Source of the DNA: CAZONU01 sp965370045
Lineage (GTDB): Bacteria > Planctomycetota > SZUA-567 > JAKLDR01
Length of the DNA: 22,064 nucleotides
NCBI GenBank assembly: GCA_965370045.1
Contig: CBDUSI010000077.1
Location: forward strand, 1 to 22,064
Direction: 5' to 3'
The notes beneath the pieces are model-generated. The model searched no databases and was not told the origin of the DNA. It was given only the letters and a program-made list of their open reading frames with translations. Of the stretch, positions 1 to 7,144 are shown in pieces; position 1 is the first letter of the stretch; each line of letters begins with the position of its first letter. Made by a program: the position numbers and the translations under genes.

Positions 1-71
1 CTCACCCTCAGGCCTCGCATCGCTCGGGAGCGCCTGCCGTCACGACGCCCCATTTCCCAACGGCCTGCTAG
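1..71. mobile_element. Partial copy of a MITE-like element, cut by the window edge
   Basis: Positions 15-71 are, on the opposite strand, identical over 57 bp to the left end of the element at 12668-12904. The identity covers the flanking CTAG (68-71), the terminal repeat and the following inner sequence. Identity stops at position 14, so this copy is either a diverged or rearranged version or a relative with a different interior. The far end lies outside the window. The CTAG at 68-71 contains the TAG stop codon of the neighbouring TldE-family gene. Two copies in 22 kb point to a dispersed repeat family. Confidence 0.75.
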
Positions 72-1405
72 CCCGACCCGGAGACGTGCGCGCCGCGGAT
101 GCGCACCGTGGGCAGGATGCAGCCGGGCTCCGCGCGGTAGTCGGAACTCACCGCGTCGATGCCCTTCAGGAGCTCAAAGACGTGGCCGCTCACGTTGACG
201 TTGGCCACCGGGTGCGAGAGCTCCCCCTTCTCGATGGCCATCCCGAAGTCGACCATCGCGGAGACGTCGCCGCTCGACGGGTTGGGGGCCACCGAGGCCG
301 AGTTGATGTACAGGCCGCGCTCCACCCCGGCGATGATCTCGGCGGCGGTCAGCTTTCCCAACTCGGGACGCAGGTTGGTCGGCGCGCAGCCCCCGCCCGC
401 GCAGTGCCCGCTGCTCCGCGTGCCGGCCTTGGCGGCGGTATAGGTGTTGTGCAGCAGCGCGCGGAGCACGCCGCCCTCGATAACCACCATGCGCCGGTGG
501 GGCACGCCTTCGGAGTCGCTCGGCGAGCTGTAGATGCCGCCGGGCACCAGCCCGTCGTCGACCACCGTGAGGTGCTTCGAGGCGATGCGTTTGCCCAGCT
601 TGCCGACCAGGAAGCTCCGCCGGCGCTGGATGCTCTCCGCACTGGCCGCGGCCACCGCCGACTCGATGAGCGCGGCGGCGGCCAGCGGGCCGAGCACCAC
701 TGGCATCTCGCCGCTGGGCAGGCTCTCGCCGCCCAGAAAGCGCAGGGCCCCGCGCGCCGCGGTGGCGCCAACAGGTGGCACGTTGACGTCGGCCAGGCGC
801 CGGCCCATGTCGAAGTCGTAGAAGCTGCCGTGCCGGCCGCCCTGGCGCACCACCACCAGGCACCCGGCGGTGACGCTGGTGGCCCGGTCGCTCATGGCGA
901 TGCCCCGGCTGTTGGCAAAGGCTGCCCGGCTGGAGGAGACCGTCACCGACCCGGAGAGCTTGCAGCCCGGCGCCTCGGCTTCGGCGCTGGCCAGCAGCGC
1001 CCCGGCGAACTCCAGGGCCATTTCCGCGCGGGGGTTGGCCAGGCGGCGGTCGTACAAGCCCGCGACCTCCGGCAGCCGCCGGGGGCCGGGCAGGCGTTTC
1101 CAATGGGGATCCGACGTTGCCGCGCAGGCCAGCTCGGCGGCGCGTCGCCCGGCTGCGCGCGCGGCGGCGGCGGTCAACTCGTGGATCACGAAGGACCCGC
1201 GTCCCCCCCGGCGGTAGGCGCGCACGGAGAGCGAGTGCCCCGCGTGGCGGCTGGTGCCCTTGAGGCGGCTCTCTTCGAGTTCGGCCTCCACCGAGCGGCC
1301 CAGCCCCGCGGAGCTTTCGGCCGCGTCGGCGCCGGCCCGGCGGGCCGCGCGGCAGGCCATGCGGGCGAGTTCCAGGCAGCGTTCTAGCGACGCGTTGACG
1401 GCCAA
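68..1405 (-). CDS. TldD/PmbA-family protein, TldE (PmbA)-like
   Basis: This 445-residue protein belongs to the TldD/PmbA family. In that family a zinc metalloprotease subunit (TldD) pairs with a TldE/PmbA subunit to degrade unfolded peptides and process microcins. I see no HExxxH zinc motif, and the C-terminal stretch (HPVANVNVSGHVFELLKGID, then a final IRGAHVSG) resembles the PmbA/TldE pattern, so I call it the TldE-like partner. No TldD gene is in the window; it could lie beyond the left edge or elsewhere. The start is a TTG at 1405, chosen because a GGAGAAAG Shine-Dalgarno sequence lies 6 nt upstream and no better start is apparent. The stop TAG lies within the CTAG that flanks the MITE-like element, so insertion may have set the end of the protein. 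The gene is 69 bp downstream of the transglutaminase gene on the same strand, with an imperfect hairpin between them. Confidence 0.85.
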   Translation of the reverse strand: MAVNASLERCLELARMACRAARRAGADAAESSAGLGRSVEAELEESRLKGTSRHAGHSLSVRAYRRGGRGSFVIHELTAAAARAAGRRAAELACAATSDPHWKRLPGPRRLPEVAGLYDRRLANPRAEMALEFAGALLASAEAEAPGCKLSGSVTVSSSRAAFANSRGIAMSDRATSVTAGCLVVVRQGGRHGSFYDFDMGRRLADVNVPPVGATAARGALRFLGGESLPSGEMPVVLGPLAAAALIESAVAAASAESIQRRRSFLVGKLGKRIASKHLTVVDDGLVPGGIYSSPSDSEGVPHRRMVVIEGGVLRALLHNTYTAAKAGTRSSGHCAGGGCAPTNLRPELGKLTAAEIIAGVERGLYINSASVAPNPSSGDVSAMVDFGMAIEKGELSHPVANVNVSGHVFELLKGIDAVSSDYRAEPGCILPTVRIRGAHVSGSG

Positions 1406-1437
1406 GTGCAGCTTTCTCCGCAGGGGGTCTTGAGCAT

Positions 1438-1479
1438 GTTAAGTGCCGCCGGAAGCGGAGTCAAGCCGGTGCCCTTAAC
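1438..1479 (-). other. Imperfect inverted repeat between the transglutaminase and TldE genes
   Basis: GTTAAG (1438-1443) pairs with CTTAAC (1474-1479), and CCGG (1449-1452) pairs with CCGG (1466-1469), around an internal mismatch and a 13-nt loop. The stop codon of the transglutaminase gene lies in the outer arm. There is no T-run after it on the minus strand, so a simple intrinsic terminator is unlikely. It could be a processing or pausing hairpin, or chance. Confidence 0.3.
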
Positions 1480-3940
1480 GTACCTTCTTCAGTGCCCGGC
1501 GCAGCTCCTCGCGGACCCAGGGGAAGGGCTCGGCCGCGAGGGCCGCCTCCAGCGCCGCCTTCGACTTGCGGTCGCCGAGCGCGCCCAGGGCTTCCGCGGC
1601 GACTGCCCGGTAGTCCTCGTCGCCGCGGCGCGAGAGCCACTTGCGGAGCCTCGGTGCTATTGACCCCTCGCCGAGCATGCCCAGCGCGCGCGCCGCGCGC
1701 AACTCCGTCGGCTGGTAGCCGCAGGAGAGCAGCTTCTTCAGCCGGGGGATTGCCTTCCTGTCGCCCACCCGTCCGGCGGCCAGCGCGGCCACCTGGACGA
1801 CGTCCAGGTTCTTGTGGGTTAGGTTGGCCCGGACCGCCTCCGCGGCGCGGGCGTCGCCCAACCGGCCCAGCGTACGCAAGAGGCCGACGCGCGCGCCGCT
1901 CCAGCAGTGCGGGCTCTGGAGCGCCCGGGCCAGGCCGGGGACGAACTCCTTCCAGCCGGATTCGACGGCCATGTAGCCGATGACCGCCGCGCCTCCGGTC
2001 CAGTGCCCGCCGCGCACCGCGGGGTTCTTCGGATCGTGTTTCCAGGCCGAACGCTTCTCGTCGCTCAGGATGTCCAGGAGCACCGGCCGGGCCTTCTTCC
2101 GGTCGCTGAGGTACATGGCCAGCATGGCCAGTTCCTTGATGCCACTGAGCTTGCCGCGGCTGCCCGGCTGGACCTCGTAGGCCACGCGCTTGGCGGCGGC
2201 GAAGCCCTTGGGGCTGCGCCGCTCAATGAGGCCCAGCAGGGCGGCCTTGAGTTTCTTGGTGTCTCTGGCGTCCTTGATGAGTTGGGCGACGGGGGGAACC
2301 TTCCGGGCATCGAGCCGCCGCCAGCGGTGGCGGGTCTTCTCCGCCGGGGGCAAAGGTGAGAGCTTCCTGAACGGCGCGGGCTTCTCCTTGACGAGGACCT
2401 GATTGCCCTTTCCCGAGGCGGCCACGGCCTCCACCGTCAGCGAGCGGCAGACCACGTCGGTCCACTTGGTCCCACCGGCGACGATCTCGTAAGTGTGGGG
2501 CGTCTTTTCCACGAGCGAGACGTTCTTGCGGCCCTTGCCGGCGGGATCGTCCCACAGGTAGGTGACCTTGAGCGCCGCGCCGGGGGCCAGCCGGCCGCGG
2601 ACGGTGATGCGGTTCTTCCCGGGCTGGAGCTGGGGCAGCGCGTAGAAGTTCTGCTGGACCTCGGTTACGAAACGCACCGCCTCGACGCGGCAGTCCTGGG
2701 GTGCCTTGGCGGCGACCAGCTCGAGCTTGAGGCGGTAGGCGTAGAGGCCGAAGGGCGAGTGGAATCCCGCCGGCCGCTTGGCCTTGGCGGTTACTTTGTA
2801 CTTGGGACAGAAGGACACGGAGAGCTTCCGGCGGCCGGTGGCCTTCGCGGGGGCCTGCCACACCTGCTTCCAGCTGCGGCCACCGTCGGTCGAGAGATGC
2901 AGGCGGACCGCATCCCCCGCGCCCTTGCGGACCATGTCCAGCTCCACGCGCGCGTCTGAAATGATGTAGGGCGTGCGGAAGTCCCAGACGGCGGTCGCCG
3001 GCTTGCCCGCCGCGGCGGGGGCCAGTGCCTTCTCTGCAAGCCCGCGGGGCGGCGCGGCCAGGCCCTGCTTCCAGTTCGGGTCCGAGAGGTCCGGCGCATA
3101 GCTCCAGCGGCCGTTGCCGCAGTCGATCTTGTAGGGGCCCCGCTCGTACTCCGGGACCGTCTGGTGGTCGCGGCGGAGGTTGTCCTGATAGAGCTTCTTG
3201 AAGTTGCCCCACCGGCGGACCAGGCCCTCCCCCCGGCGCAGGTCCAGCTCCATGCGGTGTGCCGGCATGTCCAGGTGCGGGCAGTGCACCCAGTCGTACA
3301 TGTAGTTGTACCAGTCGGTGCTCATCTCGTCGGGCGAGAGCAGTCGCTGGCGCGAGCTGTGCAGGGTGAAGCCTCCCTCGGAGACGTCAAAGAGGTGCCA
3401 GCGGGCAACGCCGTCGGAGTCGCGGTACTGGCAGTCCACCATGGTGTGTCCGCCGCGGTAGAGCTTCTGGGCCCCGTAGCCCATGGCGCGCCAGACGGTT
3501 TCCACGACGCGGCTGAGGCCGTCGCACCAGTGCGTCCCGTAGACGTTGAGCACCTTGAGGGGGCCGTCGACGTAGCCGCGCTTGGCGCGCACGGCATTCT
3601 CGGTGGGTGGGTTACCGTCGGTGTACATGCTCCAGCGCCGCACCCAGCGCCAGACGGCGATGCACTTCTCCTGCTCGGTCTTCGCGCCGGAGAGGCGCAC
3701 GGCGTCCCGGCCGAAGCGGCGCAGGTCCGAGGCGTCCGGCCAGCGGTCGGTGCTCACCCACACTTCGCCGGCGGCTGGCGAGGGGGAGCACTTCAGCCGC
3801 CCGGGGGACTTCTCTTTCTGTCCGCGCCAGTAGGGTCTCATCCTGCTCTCCCCGTCGGAGCTGCCAGTGCCCGACCGGCAGGAACTCATCCCCAGGGCTC
3901 CCAGCAGGCAGAGAAACGGCGCGAGGTTCCTGGCTGACAT
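1475..3940 (-). CDS. Lipoprotein with transglutaminase-like domain and C-terminal HEAT-like repeats
   Basis: This 821-residue protein starts with a signal sequence and a lipobox-like LGMSSC, giving a probable lipidated Cys21. A transglutaminase/protease-like fold spans about residues 80-195, with a visible catalytic triad: Cys139 (GTHWCDG), His165 (GGHTMVD) and Asp185 (WHLFDVSEGG). The middle part (about 240-520) looks like beta-rich carbohydrate-binding or Ig-like modules, by general character only. Residues about 555-821 form HEAT-like repeats (for example LGRLGDARAAEAVRANL and ALGALGDRKSKAALEAAL). The ATG at 3940 has a GGGAGG ribosome-binding site. The gene begins 21 bp after the second UroD-like gene, so the genes are probably co-transcribed. 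The substrate is unknown. A cell-surface or periplasmic peptidase-like or amidase-like role is an inference from the fold and the signal peptide. Confidence 0.8.
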   Translation of the reverse strand: MSARNLAPFLCLLGALGMSSCRSGTGSSDGESRMRPYWRGQKEKSPGRLKCSPSPAAGEVWVSTDRWPDASDLRRFGRDAVRLSGAKTEQEKCIAVWRWVRRWSMYTDGNPPTENAVRAKRGYVDGPLKVLNVYGTHWCDGLSRVVETVWRAMGYGAQKLYRGGHTMVDCQYRDSDGVARWHLFDVSEGGFTLHSSRQRLLSPDEMSTDWYNYMYDWVHCPHLDMPAHRMELDLRRGEGLVRRWGNFKKLYQDNLRRDHQTVPEYERGPYKIDCGNGRWSYAPDLSDPNWKQGLAAPPRGLAEKALAPAAAGKPATAVWDFRTPYIISDARVELDMVRKGAGDAVRLHLSTDGGRSWKQVWQAPAKATGRRKLSVSFCPKYKVTAKAKRPAGFHSPFGLYAYRLKLELVAAKAPQDCRVEAVRFVTEVQQNFYALPQLQPGKNRITVRGRLAPGAALKVTYLWDDPAGKGRKNVSLVEKTPHTYEIVAGGTKWTDVVCRSLTVEAVAASGKGNQVLVKEKPAPFRKLSPLPPAEKTRHRWRRLDARKVPPVAQLIKDARDTKKLKAALLGLIERRSPKGFAAAKRVAYEVQPGSRGKLSGIKELAMLAMYLSDRKKARPVLLDILSDEKRSAWKHDPKNPAVRGGHWTGGAAVIGYMAVESGWKEFVPGLARALQSPHCWSGARVGLLRTLGRLGDARAAEAVRANLTHKNLDVVQVAALAAGRVGDRKAIPRLKKLLSCGYQPTELRAARALGMLGEGSIAPRLRKWLSRRGDEDYRAVAAEALGALGDRKSKAALEAALAAEPFPWVREELRRALKKVR

Positions 3941-3961
3941 GTCGGACCTCCCATCGGCCGG

Positions 3962-5038
3962 CTACTTGCCGCGGCCATCGGACCAGAAAGTGCGGAACTC
4001 CTCGATCGCGGAAAGCACCGCGTCGATGTTCTCCGGCGGGGTCGGCGGGTAGAAGCCGACCACGAAGGACAGCCCGCCTTCCGGCGAGCCCAGCTTGCGG
4101 ACCTCCTCCTCGATCAGCTCGCGGATCTCGGCGGGCTTCCCGAAGGGCACCACCTTCTGGCGGTCGATGTCCAGCTCGATGCAGACGCGCCCCTTCATCG
4201 CGCGGGCGATTTCATCGATCCCGTTGCAGAGGTCCTGGGGGTTGAGGATGTCCACGCCGGCGCCCAGGAGTTCGTCGACCAGTTCCAGGATGTACCCGTC
4301 GGAATGCAGCTTGACGATGACGTCCTTCGCCTTGCAGAGCCCAAAGAGCTGCTTGTAGACCGGGGTGACGTACTTCGCGAAGCTCGCCGGGGAAATCATG
4401 CTGGCCGTCTGGGTGCCGAGGTCCTCGCCGAAGTACATGCACTCGACGCCCAGCGAGAGCCACTTCTCGACCCGCGCCAGGCAGTAGGCGCGGACCATGT
4501 CGATGAGCGCGTCCAGGCGCGGCTCGCCGGTGGCGATGTCGATCATGAGGTTCTCGAAGCCGCGCAGGTAGTAGAGGCGCATGAAGTAGAACCCGTGGGG
4601 CAGGCCGCCCTTGACCACGCGGCCCTCGGCGCGGGCGCGGGTCAGGCTCTGGGCCTCGGCCTCCCAGTTGACGGGGTCCTGCTGGTCGTTGGTGGCGATG
4701 GGGTCGGGCGCCGTGAAACCTTCGAAGCTGGCCCAGTCGTCCAGGACCGGCTCGACCACCTGGCCGACGATGCCGTCGACCTCGTTTTCCCACACCGAGC
4801 CCCAGGCGTCGACGACCCTCTGCCCTTTGCGTTCGCGGGAGTCCAGCGCCATGCCGTCGAAGTTGCGCTTGCCCTTCTCGAAATCAGGGAAGAGAACCGG
4901 GTGCTTCCCTATAACCTCCTCCAACTCCTCCCGCAGGTCGAGCCAGGTGGCGCCGGAGAAGTGTACGGCCGTCGGTATCCACTCCGGTCCCTGGAATCTC
5001 ACGGTGCGGATGAAGTTCTCTCTCTCGCTGAGCGCCAT
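3962..5038 (-). CDS. UroD-superfamily protein (methyltransferase-like, not HemE)
   Basis: The protein has 358 residues from the ATG at 5038 (MALSERENF); a TTG at 5083 would add 15 residues, but the fold-like sequence begins at the ATG. It carries uroporphyrinogen-decarboxylase superfamily hallmarks: FGEDLGTQTASMISPASF (about 204-220), KLHSDG (243-248) and GVDILNPQD (261-269). The superfamily includes HemE and corrinoid-dependent methyltransferases such as MtaA/MtbA. The HxC zinc motif of the methyltransferases appears here as H245-S-D247, and the porphyrinogen-binding arginine-rich N-terminus of HemE is absent, so haem synthesis is unlikely. The gene lies 89 bp downstream of a paralogue that does have HxC. 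Family assignment is firm. The reaction is unknown; members in such loci are often linked to methyl-group or carbohydrate-related catabolism, which is inference. Confidence 0.85.
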   Translation of the reverse strand: MALSERENFIRTVRFQGPEWIPTAVHFSGATWLDLREELEEVIGKHPVLFPDFEKGKRNFDGMALDSRERKGQRVVDAWGSVWENEVDGIVGQVVEPVLDDWASFEGFTAPDPIATNDQQDPVNWEAEAQSLTRARAEGRVVKGGLPHGFYFMRLYYLRGFENLMIDIATGEPRLDALIDMVRAYCLARVEKWLSLGVECMYFGEDLGTQTASMISPASFAKYVTPVYKQLFGLCKAKDVIVKLHSDGYILELVDELLGAGVDILNPQDLCNGIDEIARAMKGRVCIELDIDRQKVVPFGKPAEIRELIEEEVRKLGSPEGGLSFVVGFYPPTPPENIDAVLSAIEEFRTFWSDGRGK

Positions 5039-5127
5039 GGCCGGGTCTCCACTCGGACGGACGCCCAAGAGTTTGCACACCAACCAGGCTGCCGCAAGCG
5101 GCTTTTGACTGGTGTTTCCCGGGAGGC

Positions 5128-6189
5128 TCAGTGCAGGATGACGCCCCTGGTGAAGTCGGCGTCCAGGAAGCCGGTAACCTCGGAGCGCACGTCCAGGACC
5201 TTGCCCCTGCCCACCGTGGCCCGGAATATTCGCTCCATATCGTTGAGCTCCGGCTGCGACATGTTAACCGCGGTGAGCTGCTCCGAGTCGGTCATGATGT
5301 CGATACAGTGGTCGACCCGGCCACAGAAATGTATGGCCCCGCCGCCGAACTCGGCCAGGATGCGCTCGTCGTGGGGCTTGACGAACTCGGAGTAGATATC
5401 CGGCGAGAGGTTGACCAGCGAGTCCTCGCGGAGCAGCACCCCGCCCTTGAAGAGCCGCTGCCAGTGGGCCATGTAGCGGCCGTCCCCGCGCGGGGGGACC
5501 AGTTCGGACCATCTATTCATGAACCGGATGTAGGTGCCGGTCAGCAGTTCCATCAGCGCTTTGACGTCGTCGGGATGATCATAGAAAGCCAGCAGCAAGT
5601 GGCTGCCCAGCAGCAGCTCGGCAATGTCGATGGGCCCCTGCAGGTCCGGGTGGTAGATCCAGACGGCTTCGCTCAGCCGCGGATAAGGGGCCAGCATCTC
5701 CGTGAAGTACTCGGCGGTCTCGAAGACCTGCCGGCCCCAGCCGGCAGTCAGCTCGGGCTCGCCGGCGGCCAGCAGCCGGCCCAGGGGGTCCTCGCCTTCC
5801 AGAGCCCGGGTGGTCGGCAGCGTGTTCATCTCATCGGGCATCGGGAACACCTCGGCGCCGAACAGAGAGGAGAGTATCCCCGTGCCATAGTTGCAGCGGA
5901 TGTCGGGAATCTCGCGGGTGCGGCGGCAGGCGATCTCATAAGCCTTGGCCAATTGGTTGACGAGCATCAGTTCCCGGTCGCGGAGTGCCTGGTTGGTGGT
6001 GACTTGGGGCCACTGGCCCGGCTCGACTCCCTCGGCGGCCGGCTCCCGCAGCCGGAAGCCGCCCTCGAAGGGCTCGAAGTCCAGAAAGCGCTTCCAGGTT
6101 GCGACCTTCTCCCGCTCCCAGTCGAGGTCCAGGGCCTGCTCGATCCGTTCCAGGCAGGCCGTTAAGTCCACGCCGGTGCCGGAGATCAT
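5128..6189 (-). CDS. UroD-superfamily protein with HxC motif (methyltransferase-like)
   Basis: This 353-residue protein belongs to the UroD superfamily. The motif AIHFCGRVDH (residues 286-294) contains H287-x-C289, the arrangement used for zinc in MtaA/MtbA-type methyl-cobamide:CoM methyltransferases. The preceding segment NLSPDIYSEFVKPHDERIL matches the superfamily pattern before that motif. HemE-type substrate-binding residues are not evident. The ATG at 6189 follows a strong AGGAGGGA site, which decides the start. It is the first gene of the minus-strand cluster and is divergent from the AraC-type regulator, which suggests local control through the repeats at 6216-6255. No corrinoid protein is in the window, so the methyl donor and acceptor cannot be named. 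Confidence 0.85.
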   Translation of the reverse strand: MISGTGVDLTACLERIEQALDLDWEREKVATWKRFLDFEPFEGGFRLREPAAEGVEPGQWPQVTTNQALRDRELMLVNQLAKAYEIACRRTREIPDIRCNYGTGILSSLFGAEVFPMPDEMNTLPTTRALEGEDPLGRLLAAGEPELTAGWGRQVFETAEYFTEMLAPYPRLSEAVWIYHPDLQGPIDIAELLLGSHLLLAFYDHPDDVKALMELLTGTYIRFMNRWSELVPPRGDGRYMAHWQRLFKGGVLLREDSLVNLSPDIYSEFVKPHDERILAEFGGGAIHFCGRVDHCIDIMTDSEQLTAVNMSQPELNDMERIFRATVGRGKVLDVRSEVTGFLDADFTRGVILH

Positions 6190-6212
6190 CGCGGTCCCTC
6201 CTGTACGATTTG

Positions 6213-6262
6213 GTCAGTCTCATATATAGTCTACGTGCAGTGTGGCCCGTAGTCTATTGACA
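6213..6262. promoter_or_regulatory. Divergent control region with phased AGTCT direct repeats
   Basis: The 87-bp gap between the UroD-like and AraC-type genes is A+T-richer than its surroundings. AGTCT occurs three times in the same orientation, at 6216-6220, 6228-6232 and 6251-6255. The last two sit in perfect TAGTCTA heptamers (6227-6233 and 6250-6256). Spacings of 12 and 23 bp are near one and two helical turns, the arrangement expected of AraC-family half-sites. A TTGACA -35 box (6257-6262) directed at the regulator abuts the last repeat, with GAGAAT (6280-6285) as a candidate -10 box at 17-bp spacing. On the minus strand the repeats would overlap any UroD promoter. Operator function is inferred. 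Confidence 0.5.
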
Positions 6263-6276
6263 ATACGGTCCCTATT

Positions 6277-7089
6277 ATGGAGAATACAGTCATGCGCTAT
6301 TTCGAGGGGCTCGGGTTCCGCTTCCACGCCGAGGTGCCGGTATGCACCGCCTGGTGCCGCAAGCGCTTCGACTACTATGTCCTAAACTACGCGCACTCCG
6401 GACGGATCGGCTTCTCGATGGATGGGTCTCGCCAGCGTATCCTGGAAGCGCCGGTGGCCTGGTGGACCTGGCCGGGGCCGCTCTTCTCCTTCGGCGCGCT
6501 GCGCGAGGAAAGCTGGCACCACCATTTCGTTTCGTTCAAGGGGAAGCGTGCTTCGCGGATGCTGCGGGAGGGCCTGTTGGCTCCGTGTCCCGAGCCCTGG
6601 GCGCGGCCGCGGCGCCCGGAGGAGTTCCGCTCGCGCCTCATGGAACTCTTCGCGCACCTGGAGGCTCCCCGGCGGGAGCTGGATCGGGCCGTTCACCTGT
6701 TGGAGGGCCTGCTGCTCTCGCTGGATGAGCAAGGGGTTGAGAGTGCCGACGAGATGAACGCCGCACTGGAGGAGCTGGTCGCGGCCATGCGCCGGCGGCC
6801 AGCCGAAGCTGCGGACGTCGAGAAACGGGCGGCGCGCGCGGGGACTTCGCTGGTCCACTTTCGAAGGCGCTTCCGGGCGCGCTTCGGGGCCCCGCCCGGG
6901 CAGTTTCTGCAGGCGCTGCGCCTCGAGGCCGCCGCCGACAGCCTGCGCTCGGGCCGCGAGGCCATCAAGGAGATCGCCGTGCGGGTGGGGATCCCCGACG
7001 TGCTGTACTTCACCCGGCTCTTCAGGCGCAGGTTCGGCCTGCCGCCCGGCCGCTATCGGAAGGAGCATCGCCAGTGGGCTGCCGGCTGA
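6277..7089 (+). CDS. AraC-family transcriptional regulator
   Basis: This 270-residue protein has a variable N-terminal part (about 1-160), probably a cupin-like ligand domain, and a C-terminal AraC/XylS double helix-turn-helix (about 170-268). In the latter, HFRRRFRARFGAPPGQFLQA and the final VLYFTRLFRRRFGLPPGRYR are typical family sequence. It presumably senses a small molecule and controls the divergent UroD-like/transglutaminase cluster through the AGTCT repeats. Two in-frame ATGs exist, at 6277 and 6292, and neither has a clear Shine-Dalgarno sequence. If GAGAAT at 6280-6285 is the -10 box, transcription would begin about at 6292 and give a leaderless mRNA with a 265-residue protein. The effector is unknown. 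Confidence 0.88.
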   Translation: MENTVMRYFEGLGFRFHAEVPVCTAWCRKRFDYYVLNYAHSGRIGFSMDGSRQRILEAPVAWWTWPGPLFSFGALREESWHHHFVSFKGKRASRMLREGLLAPCPEPWARPRRPEEFRSRLMELFAHLEAPRRELDRAVHLLEGLLLSLDEQGVESADEMNAALEELVAAMRRRPAEAADVEKRAARAGTSLVHFRRRFRARFGAPPGQFLQALRLEAAADSLRSGREAIKEIAVRVGIPDVLYFTRLFRRRFGLPPGRYRKEHRQWAAG

Positions 7090-7093
7090 ACTC

Positions 7094-7121
7094 TTGCGCG
7101 AGGCGGGCCGGCGGCTAGAAT
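7094..7121 (+). promoter_or_regulatory. Candidate sigma-70-type promoter for proB
   Basis: TTGCGC (7094-7099) and TAGAAT (7116-7121) are separated by 16 bp. Transcription would start near 7128, leaving room for the GGAAGGAGAGGGAAGG ribosome-binding region before the ATG at 7145. The -10 hexamer is the same as the one before coaX. Confidence 0.45.
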
Positions 7122-7144
7122 CGCGGGCGGAAGGAGAGGGAAGG

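Noticed and set aside
86..1387. Plus-strand frame of 433 codons opposite the TldE-family gene
   Set aside because: It is a shadow of a conserved gene, with a His/Arg/Gly-rich translation.
5090..5106. GCCGC-AA-GCGGC followed by TTTT, as a terminator
   Set aside because: The T-run is on the plus strand while both flanking genes are on the minus strand, and the loop is too short for a normal hairpin.
3962..6189. HemE (haem-pathway uroporphyrinogen decarboxylase) identity for the two UroD-like genes
   Set aside because: The HemE substrate-binding N-terminus is not visible, no other haem genes are nearby, and the HxC/HSD motifs and AraC context fit other members of the superfamily.
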